From the NCBI GenBank assembly GCA_003156235.1, contig PMGP01000173.1, positions 1 to 23,012 on the forward strand: a DNA stretch of 23,012 nucleotides. Reading direction: 5' to 3'. Shown here piece by piece: positions 17,801 through 23,012 of this stretch. How positions within the stretch are numbered: position 1 is the stretch's first letter; every line of letters begins with the position of its first letter. Origin of the DNA: Acidobacteriaceae bacterium. Its GTDB lineage: Bacteria; Acidobacteriota; Terriglobia; Terriglobales; Acidobacteriaceae. The position numbers and the translations under genes are program-made. Below the pieces are notes generated by a model, which searched no databases, had not been told where the DNA came from, and saw only the letters and a list, made by a program, of their open reading frames with translations.

Positions 17801-19353
17801 TTAGCGCGATGAAAATAAGGCACGGCAAGCTGATCCTCGGAGGAATACTCCGAATCCGGCTGCTGCGAATTAAAAAACAGCGACAAAATTCCATTCAAAT
17901 AGCCCGGCCCGCGATCCATCGTCGCGATGCTTTTGTAGAGCGCCAAGTTACCCGCGCCCAGGCGCAGTGGTTGCTCCGGCGCGGTGAGCAGGATGCGCAC
18001 CAGCCCCGCCAATCCCTTTTCGTTTGCGTCAGCAGCCTGCGTGTTCGCGGCCAGTGCATAGTAGTAGCGCGCGGCCTGGGGAAAATCCTGCACCTGCTCC
18101 AGCAGCCGTCCCAGCGTGTAAAGCTCATCGGCGCTCCAAGCGGTTCCGCGCGCATCCTTGCGCTCGCGATATCCGGCCAGCACTCCCTTGGCCGCCTCAA
18201 GCTGCCCTTGCTGCTGAAAAATGTAAAACAGCCTGGCCGCATCCTTCAGCGCGTCGCCGCCGCCATCCGGCGCAGCCGCCAATCTTGCTCGCAGCGCATC
18301 ACGCACCTTCAGCGTCTGATGGCCGCTCTCCAGCAGCGCGTAGTAGCTCTTCACCAACTCGGCTGGCCACAGCGGCTCAAAGCTGCGATCAAAAACCGCC
18401 AGCCCATCCTTTGCCGAGCCGCGCCCGGCCGCAACATCCGCCTCGGCCCTCACCGGAAACAGCGCGTCGCCGGGAAATGCCTTCCGGTAGCGCGCAATCA
18501 AATCCGTCGCGCCGGCGTAATCCTTGCCCGCCAGATCGAAGGCCAGTTCACGCTCGTAAACGGCTGTTTCCTGCGGATAGCGCCGCTCCCATCCGGCATA
18601 CTCCCGCGCCGCCGCCGCGCGGCCCAGCGCATATCGGTCCACCACGCTCAGCGTCCGCTCCCAGGCCTTCCACGCCTGCTCGGATTCCGCCGCCGTCCAG
18701 CGTTCCCGTGGGCTTGCCGCGCTCTGGCCCACAGCCTCCAGAGCCGCAAGTTCCTCCTTCGGCTTCAACCTGCGCTCATAAAAATCCGCCAGGTCAAGAT
18801 TTGCCGCGGCCTTGTCGTCAGCTTTTTCCGCCCATGTCTTCCAGTCCTTCTCCGCGGCTGCAAAGTCCAGCGCCTGTTCGTCCTCCATGGCCCGCAGCGA
18901 GTAGAGCGCCGCGCTGTTCTGGCTGTTGTTGATGAGAGTGGTCAGCTCCGGCCGCGTCTCGCGCGGTGAGCGCCGGTAGAGAGCCTCACCTCCGGGCAGC
19001 TTCATCAGCCGGTAGAGCGCCTTCTCCACGCCCGAGCCGGCCTCGGCATTTTCCAGCCAGCGCGCGATTCCGTTGCCCGCCCCCAGCAGCAATCCTGGGT
19101 TTTGCCAGACGATCAACGATGCCGATGCGCTCAGAGCCACTGCGCCTAGTACGACTGCGGCTATAGAACCGGCTCGCGAGTACAAACGCGCCGTACCCCA
19201 TCCTTGCGCATTTATTCTGCCGCAAAGGCTATCGGAGCCGCTAGAAGTGTCAGGGCACGACTTTAGTCGTGCCGCGAATGCGGCAAAAAGACCGTGGGCT
19301 TTAGCCCCTGAAGTCTGATCTTCGTGATAGTTGCGCTCAAGGAACCACTTCAA
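11884..19353 (-). CDS. Giant single-pass TPR-repeat protein (2489 aa)
   Basis: One uninterrupted frame of 7.47 kb. A single hydrophobic helix (about 64-83, IAAVVLGAVALSASASLIVW) is followed by some 2,350 residues of alpha-helical, Ala/Leu/Glu-rich repeats typical of TPRs (for example DYPAAIEAYGKAIRVRPEQ, and ALADYQHSLDLKSDQPAVLDSIAALEWKQG). The expected topology is a short cytoplasmic tail and a huge periplasmic solenoid, likely a protein-binding scaffold. The tail is acidic (NGEEEEE). No enzyme motif was found. The start is a TTG at 19353 preceded by GGAGGT 5 nt away, overlapping the VWA gene by 17 nt. Residues 11-37 are encoded by a palindromic repeat. A second TTG at 19185 lies just before the helix and would skip the repeat. 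Either start gives the same mature core. Confidence 0.88.
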   Translation of the reverse strand: MKWFLERNYHEDQTSGAKAHGLFAAFAARLKSCPDTSSGSDSLCGRINAQGWGTARLYSRAGSIAAVVLGAVALSASASLIVWQNPGLLLGAGNGIARWLENAEAGSGVEKALYRLMKLPGGEALYRRSPRETRPELTTLINNSQNSAALYSLRAMEDEQALDFAAAEKDWKTWAEKADDKAAANLDLADFYERRLKPKEELAALEAVGQSAASPRERWTAAESEQAWKAWERTLSVVDRYALGRAAAAREYAGWERRYPQETAVYERELAFDLAGKDYAGATDLIARYRKAFPGDALFPVRAEADVAAGRGSAKDGLAVFDRSFEPLWPAELVKSYYALLESGHQTLKVRDALRARLAAAPDGGGDALKDAARLFYIFQQQGQLEAAKGVLAGYRERKDARGTAWSADELYTLGRLLEQVQDFPQAARYYYALAANTQAADANEKGLAGLVRILLTAPEQPLRLGAGNLALYKSIATMDRGPGYLNGILSLFFNSQQPDSEYSSEDQLAVPYFHRAKAAELLAEIDRRFPKSAERAELHFQLMTAYMAYAENDAVIREGTLFLAAFPADARRVEVALEVGDVYSRTNQAEKEFALYKDLLKELAAKADGVPLGTSGSAYSKPVGGQATSTARSADYEHVLDRYLSRLVAMQRLPDALEVLRGELDHNPQDPGLYDKLANFLEQNRVNAREDEVYQRAIAQFQDSSAGWYGKLARFYLRQKRTADYSALSRKVTGIFSGTDLEEYLSQAPAPDSSLALEVNRYAHDRFPHDLTFVRNLLTQYRSGVNTQPAAAEKLLWEHWAESPDLRDQLFELLSSSGRLDAQLAALRQQAPEIDKADWTTLAQTNPAAERFWLESCLWQSRFEEGVGAADALAAEYPADEALGRQASSLYRSLAYFHPEDTDKAVAIEKRLLSVKPDDLDTLARIGDIYADRGRMNEAAPYWTRMAEVHPGEADGYLQSATVFWDYFDFASASAQMRKARERLAEPALFGYQAGAIEESQNNLPSAIQEYVASSLGDKPSEESRDRLLELARRPEWRAAVETETAGLLKQTAPTSAAIELRIGVLDAQQRTEDRLRELKLAVAQTESFDVLDAITAAARTHALPEVEQAALSRQIALTIDPVRTLELRYQLVELLGQHNPAAAATEVDAIYREHAKVLGVVRATVDYDWAHERKPQAVTVLLDSANAAYPELKQQFQLEAARKLTELGEYPRAKQILEPLLSQKPLDAGIEAALADNYARSGDQAGLEAFYRAELAGVKAAAMERGEKTVRLAQLRRGIISAASLLGNWDSATDQYIELINAYPDDAALAQEAALAAGAHGLRAKLITFYAKTVETSPRDARWSIVLARLETALEDYPAAIEAYGKAIRVRPEQKDLYESKADLEERLYKLDDAVADYEQLYKLSYRDPQWKVKVAEARARQGRNTDAVKALDDAWIQGRPPRATNYIEVATRVEQWGFLDDGRSYAERCVELAGPDLLVEPGYQACAVEYARVMARLRQSDAAFTRLAIARQQAENVSLSMVTQQVVKQGFSAVTDDDWRKQRVAERTTQAKSGFAQALRAMATVVSEYATPEEKAQFAAWLQTKRATASDGKELRDVYLPAMQAAGLMDMESDLLWTFVEKSGDKKHGELSEWLQLQRKRVQLDGVGAKLETYAASLPHLNQTAVWQQAADVDRTLGDSGAELRNLDKVTAGIGFNGDTHYMELLLAARPLDLIWLGTGKTTSIAYNVEQFLLANGKSDLVLAGIAARSHGLPPVWKKAYTGLAGLYLREHTSPVRAAFSGALGGDPTIGERIAHPADRNEQLAGEVWFYYGSRYGEYLDEEKDAQAEGYLESELEHTPESASAYTQLADYSTQAGRAEYALADYQHSLDLKSDQPAVLDSIAALEWKQGSQADALAAWQLAVKRLATELDARHMPESFWGDFAQVAGDVAKNGQYAAIGQQVDAMLRVYLKRNGEYRAGELLEAGYHARGDSMEWLLEITTAAHDPGEVLSTIQRSDWQRNWAHKGHWIREDQMSQLYARIVELERRKAQGKTGETNWSLEQAESQWIEALIAEKKFAEARAELARIPDARRITAQWLGATLRLAEAEASLPQLVAQWKKQTASAPASSDLQSAVQALSEPSKRIVMRFIYERALEARELTATNFLGLAAIDLDEGNVPGAVALLKRLTLISGNPYIDADSAASLLESKRKFSEAMQFLQPLAQASPWDASLKVRLANASLAVNANAQQALATLTAVAADPKAKYAERLAAAKALKGHGAASPELGSAELNLLTRDGCPGADEADKPFFVEARMSAAACATDKKVKERLLHSAIADSPDNAELRIEYVSAAFEAGSDARALLAAEPILSGSSFYGARATPAYYYSDEDEDAGSQQTPVVPALKPEDAYKLTWFAIHAREKRHEASEALKLMRNAAASEHDPARRSKFEAEQKRLETDAARERENAARAPNIHKDLDQDRVVHRRLLPGDPFTPRKAANGEEEEE
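19251..19307. repeat. Palindromic repeat cluster inside the giant gene's 5' end
   Basis: Three hairpins occur in a row: GGCACGACT-TT-AGTCGTGCC (19254-19273), GCCGC-GAAT-GCGGC (19271-19284) and GGGCT-TT-AGCCC (19296-19307). The 19-nt stretch 19251-19269 is repeated exactly at 22994-23012. The repeat is in frame with the TPR gene and translates there as part of residues 16-35 (KAHGLFAAFAARLKSCPDT). Confidence 0.8.
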
Positions 19354-21769
19354 TGTGCACCTCCGCGCTGCCCAGATTGTGCGCCATGTCTTCCGCTGTC
19401 ACCGCCAATACATAATCGCCTGCGGGCAACGCCTGCGGCAGCCATAGTTGCCCCGTATTCGCTTCCGCCTCGCGATTCCACCGCAGACTCACCGGAGCCA
19501 GCCCTTCCATGCGCGCCGTCAGCGTCCGCGTGCTCTCGCTCGCACTCACCTTCAGCGGAATCATCTCGCCCGCTCGGTAGCGCGTTCGCTCCAGCCTCAC
19601 CTTCACCGTCGGAGGTGTCGAGGCAATCACAAAGCTCTTCGATTCGCGATAAACCTGCCCATCCGCGTCGCGCAGCACCAGCCGCACCGGGTAGCTGCCG
19701 TCCTTCATGTCGGTTGGCGCCAGGAATCGCGTCTGCCACACATCCTCGCCGGAGAGGTAGCGCAAGGGTTTTTCCAGCCCAAAGGGAAACAGCGCAATCA
19801 CCGAGACAATCGCCTTGTCGGTATGTACGCGCAGCACCGGGTCTCCCGGCCGAATCACGCGCGGCCGCAGCAGCGCTCGCGGCGCCGCCAAAAATGAAGT
19901 ATATGGTGTGACGAATTTATATTTGCGCGCCAACATGATGATCTCGTTGATCGCCGCCTCTGTTTCTCCTTCGCGCTCAATCTGCTCCAGCAGTGCCTGC
20001 ACGCGCGCCCCGGCCCACAGGCGCGGCAACTGATCGTGCTCCAGCGCCACGGCCGGCAAATCCGCCTTGGACTCTGTTTTGATTCCGCGCCCATCCTGGT
20101 TGCCGCTCACGCTGAAGCTCACGCCCTTCTGCGGCTTGGTGTACTGGCCCACCCAGCGCCCCTCGCCGCCGTCGAAGACCGCATCCTCCAGCGCATAAAC
20201 CTTGTCCACCGCCGCTTGCGGAGCCACCGTCAGCCGCAGATCGCCAATCGGAGCCCGCCCCACCTTGCCCAGAAAGGCTGCCAGCTTGAACTCCACCGGC
20301 TCGGTCGATAGCACCTGCTCCGTCACCCCGCCGTTGCGGCTCAACATGCGCAGCAGCGGCAGGTTGGCGTCGTCGCCCACGGCAAAGACTTCGGTCTTGG
20401 GCCGTCGCTCCGCGGGAATTTGTTTCCATTTCGCCGCGTACCAATCCGCCAGTTTGCCGGTCTGGATCAGCCCGCGCGTCGTCTCGCCATCGGTCAGCAG
20501 CACCAGCGCCGTGGTTTGTGTCGTATCAGTCCCGCTGAATTGCCCCAGCCCCGCCTCCAGCGCCTTTTGTAAATCCGTGCCGCCGCGCAAGTGGCTCTGC
20601 CGCAGCCAATCCATCGCCGCCTTGGTACTAGCCAGATCCACTTTCACTGGCGCGGGCTTGAAGCTGTCCACTCTTGTGTTAAACAACAACAGATTGAATT
20701 TATCTTCCGGCCCCAGAGTCTCCAGCAGTTTGGCCGCCGCCGCATAACTGCGCTCCAGCTTCTCCCACTGCATGGAGAGCGACGTATCCATCAGTACCAC
20801 CACCGTGCGGCCACCCTGTTTGTCTGCTTCTCCGGACGCTGCCGGCGAACTCAGTTGCGCCAGCGCCTCAAAGAATCCCGGTTCCGCCGGAGCAGCCGTC
20901 TGCGCCTGCTGTTTCTGCTTTCCTTTTTGCGCGGCCTGCGTGGGCACCGCGAGTTCGGAGCTGGCGAGTTCCAGCGCTGCCGGAGCAATCGGATTCGGGT
21001 TGCGATAGGCGATCACTTCCACTGCGTTCTGGGGCTCATTCTCTGACCATACCGTTGAAAAATCTTCGGCTAACTCGATGTTGGCCGCATCCACCGTGCC
21101 CCGGATTACATGCTCGTCCTGCTGCTCGATGTGAAAGGGAAGCAGGCGGCCCTGAAACGCGAAATCCTTCAGCCGCGCCGCCGTGCGCAACTCGAAATGA
21201 AGAGTGAACTTCTGCACCTTCTGGCTCGCATAACTGTCCGGCTTCAACGGCAGCAGAAAGTAACTCTTGCGCGCCGACACGGGAATATGTTCGTGATACT
21301 CAATCTCCAGCCGCTTGGTTCCGTAAGCTGGAATGGGAACGATGTGCGCGCTGAAGATCGAGCTTCTCCTTGCATCGTCCTCGGTGCGCTCGCCCTGCTC
21401 CAGCAGGCCGGGATCGATGGCCTGGCTCTTCAACTCCTGATAGATCGCCTTGGCCCGCTTGCGCTCCAGAATCACGGCGGGAATGCGCACCGGCCCATCC
21501 CATACGGCAAAGTCGGAGATCGTCGTTCCACCCGGCAGGGCAAAGAGGTAGTTTCCCTCCTGCGGGCGATTCGTATGGTTGACGAAGACCTGCCGCACCC
21601 AAACCCGCGCGTCGCCGTTGTCCACGTGAATATCCACCTGCATCTCGCTCAGCGACAAAACCGCCGGATCGGGCGCCTGCTTGTCGGTAGGTACAAGCAC
21701 GCCGCTATCCGCAGCCGCCGCCATCGGCAGCAAGAGAAACAGAACCAACGCCCAACTCGCTCGCCTCAT
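19337..21769 (-). CDS. Secreted VIT and von Willebrand A domain protein
   Basis: An 810-aa exported protein laid out like inter-alpha-trypsin-inhibitor heavy chains. It has a signal peptide (MRRASWALVLFLLLPMAAAA), a VIT domain (about 35-165, with VRQVFVNHTNRPQEGNYLFALPG), a Gln/Ala-rich linker (275-297) and a VWA domain (about 320-500). The metal-ion-dependent adhesion site is complete: DTSLS (D328, S330, S332), T398 in GGTDL and D427 in LLTDGE. The motif KFVTPYTSFLA (618-628), common after VWA in this group, follows. The C-terminus (about 640-810) looks beta-rich, and RTRYRAGEMIPLKV resembles Ig-like or macroglobulin-type domains. A Mg2+-dependent protein-binding role in the periplasm or at the cell surface is expected. 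The start is clear: GAGAGG lies 6 nt before the ATG. Confidence 0.9.
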   Translation of the reverse strand: MRRASWALVLFLLLPMAAAADSGVLVPTDKQAPDPAVLSLSEMQVDIHVDNGDARVWVRQVFVNHTNRPQEGNYLFALPGGTTISDFAVWDGPVRIPAVILERKRAKAIYQELKSQAIDPGLLEQGERTEDDARRSSIFSAHIVPIPAYGTKRLEIEYHEHIPVSARKSYFLLPLKPDSYASQKVQKFTLHFELRTAARLKDFAFQGRLLPFHIEQQDEHVIRGTVDAANIELAEDFSTVWSENEPQNAVEVIAYRNPNPIAPAALELASSELAVPTQAAQKGKQKQQAQTAAPAEPGFFEALAQLSSPAASGEADKQGGRTVVVLMDTSLSMQWEKLERSYAAAAKLLETLGPEDKFNLLLFNTRVDSFKPAPVKVDLASTKAAMDWLRQSHLRGGTDLQKALEAGLGQFSGTDTTQTTALVLLTDGETTRGLIQTGKLADWYAAKWKQIPAERRPKTEVFAVGDDANLPLLRMLSRNGGVTEQVLSTEPVEFKLAAFLGKVGRAPIGDLRLTVAPQAAVDKVYALEDAVFDGGEGRWVGQYTKPQKGVSFSVSGNQDGRGIKTESKADLPAVALEHDQLPRLWAGARVQALLEQIEREGETEAAINEIIMLARKYKFVTPYTSFLAAPRALLRPRVIRPGDPVLRVHTDKAIVSVIALFPFGLEKPLRYLSGEDVWQTRFLAPTDMKDGSYPVRLVLRDADGQVYRESKSFVIASTPPTVKVRLERTRYRAGEMIPLKVSASESTRTLTARMEGLAPVSLRWNREAEANTGQLWLPQALPAGDYVLAVTAEDMAHNLGSAEVHIEVVP

Positions 21770-21784
21770 AACTTACCTCTCAAC

Positions 21785-21865
21785 CACTAACTCGGCTAAC
21801 TCGCTAACCTCGCGAATCGTTGCTAACTTGCTAACTCGCTGTCTCCGCGAAGCGGTGCTAACTTG
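21785..21865. repeat. Degenerate GCTAACTCG direct-repeat array
   Basis: Six near-copies of GCTAACTCG/GCTAACTTG start at 21785, 21795, 21803, 21822, 21830 and 21857. Two of them are followed by GCTGTCT (21838-21844, 21865-21871). The array lies in the 154-nt gap directly upstream of the VWA gene, so it would form most of that gene's mRNA leader. A very weak promoter-like pair (TTGGAG 21916-21911, TATTTG 21892-21887, spacer 18) precedes it. Confidence 0.65.
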
Positions 21866-21923
21866 CTGTCTTTGTAAAAATTTCCACAAATATTCTCCAT
21901 GGAACCATCACTCCAATTGCGCC

Positions 21924-23012
21924 CTACAGCTTGTCTTCGGAGATATTCACCAGCCCGTTCTCCGTGCCCACATAAACTATGCCATTGTGAATGGCTAGTG
22001 CCGTCACATTCAGCGATGGCAACCCCGCGCTCACCGTTTTCCATCGAGTCCCGTTCGCATCGCCCACCATCAAGCCCTGTCCCAGCGTTCCCGCCAGCAC
22101 AAGCCTCCCATCAGCCGCCATGGCCGTGGGATTGATCACCACTCCCGTTCGCGTCGCATCGGTCGGCGTAATGCTGCCGTCAGCCGTGAGGCGCATGATG
22201 CCCGCTCCATAAGTGCCCACCAGCCACTCGTTGCCCACCTCGGCCAGCGCAGTAATCCAGTTGTGCTTCAACCCGGAGGTCGCCGTATTCAGGTTTCTGC
22301 GTACTTCGCCGCCCGCGAGCAACGAAAGCCCGCCAAGCGTTCCGGCTACCAGCTTATCTCCGCTGGCGCCCAATGCATACACATGATTATTTACTAGCCC
22401 TTGAAATGCATAAATGCTGTGCGCGCCGCTCTTGTCAAGAAAAGTGATTCCCGCCGGGGTCGCCAGCGCCATGCCGCCGCCATAAAGAGCCACGTCCGTC
22501 ACATGGTCGGCAATCAGACCGGCCTCGCGTCCCAGAACCTGCTTCTCGTGCCCGTCGCGGTCAAAGATCACCAGCCCATTGGCCGTGGCCACGGCTACCG
22601 CGCCCTGCCGCGTGTCTTCCACAATCCGGTTCACGCAGAAGACGTGCTCGTTCTCCATGTGCTCGACCTTGCCGCCCGTCGCGGAGAGAATGTCCAGTCC
22701 GCGGTCGAAGTAGCCCACCCAGAGACGGCCATCAGAGGCCAATAAAAGAGCGGAAACGTCTCTGTCGGTCAGTTGCCCTCCTCCGCCGCCCAAAATCTTC
22801 CGCCATGCGCCATCCGGTTCCAGTTGCAGCAGCCCATCCGTGGCCAGCGCATAGCGTGCGTCCCCCACGGCCAGAAACTGCTCTACCGTGAACTGCTCGT
22901 GCAGAAACTGTTCGCGCGTAAATTGCTCATGCGTGAACTGTCCTGCCTGATAGGACGGTGTCCTGCACTCTGCGGAAGAATCCTGCTTTGTATCAGGGCA
23001 CGACTTTAGTCG
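21924..23012 (-). CDS. Beta-propeller protein, two-component-regulator-propeller type (5' end missing)
   Basis: Partial gene: the frame is open from the stop at 21924 to the window edge. The GTG at 22868 is not a credible start because the sequence before it (QFLAVGDARYALATDG) continues the propeller and no ribosome site is present. Seven similar blades can be seen, each with a core like LWVGYFDRGLDIL, VAVATANGLVIFD, MALATPAGITFLD, LVAGTLGGLSLL, WLVGTYGAGIMRL, LVLAGTLGQGLMV and VYVGTENGLVNI. This is the pattern of the propeller repeats found in hybrid two-component sensors. The protein ends after the last blade with no kinase domain, so it is a stand-alone propeller, probably exported. Upstream of the blades is a five-residue tandem repeat, and before that a palindromic repeat in frame. 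It precedes the VWA gene by 154 nt. Confidence 0.78.
   Translation of the reverse strand, partial: RLKSCPDTKQDSSAECRTPSYQAGQFTHEQFTREQFLHEQFTVEQFLAVGDARYALATDGLLQLEPDGAWRKILGGGGGQLTDRDVSALLLASDGRLWVGYFDRGLDILSATGGKVEHMENEHVFCVNRIVEDTRQGAVAVATANGLVIFDRDGHEKQVLGREAGLIADHVTDVALYGGGMALATPAGITFLDKSGAHSIYAFQGLVNNHVYALGASGDKLVAGTLGGLSLLAGGEVRRNLNTATSGLKHNWITALAEVGNEWLVGTYGAGIMRLTADGSITPTDATRTGVVINPTAMAADGRLVLAGTLGQGLMVGDANGTRWKTVSAGLPSLNVTALAIHNGIVYVGTENGLVNISEDKL
22872..22940 (-). repeat. 15-bp tandem repeat encoding QF(T/L)xE units
   Basis: In the propeller frame, four full units and one partial unit follow one another: QFTHE, QFTRE, QFLHE, QFTVE, QFL. At DNA level the units are 15 bp with several third-position changes, so the array is old enough to have diverged but keeps frame and period. 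Confidence 0.8.
22994..23012. repeat. Partial copy of the CGACT-TT-AGTCG palindrome
   Basis: The last 19 nt are identical to 19251-19269 and in the same orientation. The element is cut by the window edge. In the propeller frame it translates as RLKSCP, the same peptide as in the giant TPR frame. Confidence 0.75.

Noticed and set aside
14893..18969. Long plus-strand open frames opposite the giant TPR gene (for example 14893-16110 and 17809-18969)
   Set aside because: Arg/His/Gln-rich low-complexity products with no recognisable domain; they are antisense shadows of a high-GC gene.
19337..21769. Alpha-2-macroglobulin or magnesium-chelatase/MoxR-VWA system
   Set aside because: No CxEQ-type thioester motif and no AAA+ MoxR gene nearby; the VIT domain and TPYTSFL motif point to the ITI-heavy-chain-like group.
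22866..22868. GTG at 22868 as the start of the propeller protein
   Set aside because: The coding pattern continues upstream in frame to the window edge, there is no ribosome site, and this start would leave no export signal.

Overview
The window is a 23 kb, GC-rich bacterial segment in which every gene I can support lies on the minus strand, so gene order below follows transcription from high to low coordinates. The likely source is an Acidobacteriota (Terriglobia/Acidobacteriaceae-like) genome. This is inference, based on the many short intergenic palindromes built around GGGCT-TT-AGCCC and CGACT-TT-AGTCG, the large secreted-protein genes and the SGLT-type sugar symporter. No tRNA, rRNA, CRISPR array, transposase or phage gene was seen.

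Region A (23012 to 7859) is a run of envelope-protein genes. First comes a beta-propeller protein whose 5' end lies outside the window. It is followed by a secreted VIT + von Willebrand A protein with a complete MIDAS, and then a 2489-residue single-pass protein made almost entirely of TPR-like helical repeats. A membrane-anchored 576-aa protein of unknown function, a short penicillin-binding-type transpeptidase and a SpoIID/LytB-type peptidoglycan enzyme complete the run. Three consecutive junctions are overlaps or near-overlaps: VWA/TPR by 17 nt, TPR/576-aa by the 4-nt ATGA, and 576-aa/transpeptidase by up to 13 nt depending on its start. All products appear to be exported or anchored. The set reads as a candidate periplasmic protein-scaffold and peptidoglycan-remodelling system; that role is inference.

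Region B (7858 to 35) is a sugar-catabolic operon behind a good sigma70-type promoter with nearby palindromes. The order is SGLT-like Na+/solute symporter, a 70-aa two-helix membrane protein, an L-fucose/L-arabinose isomerase-family protein, a xylulokinase-like kinase, an M24-family protein lacking the usual Asp metal ligands, and a secreted aldose 1-epimerase. The implied route is mutarotation outside the cytoplasm, Na+-coupled uptake, aldose-to-ketose isomerisation and ketose phosphorylation. The exact sugar cannot be read from the sequence.

Palindromic repeat clusters occupy most non-coding gaps (1233-1315, 8994-9178, 10045-10139, 19251-19307, 22994-23012). Three of them run in frame into the apparent N-termini of genes, which makes start-site assignment unreliable for the giant TPR protein, the transpeptidase and the propeller protein.
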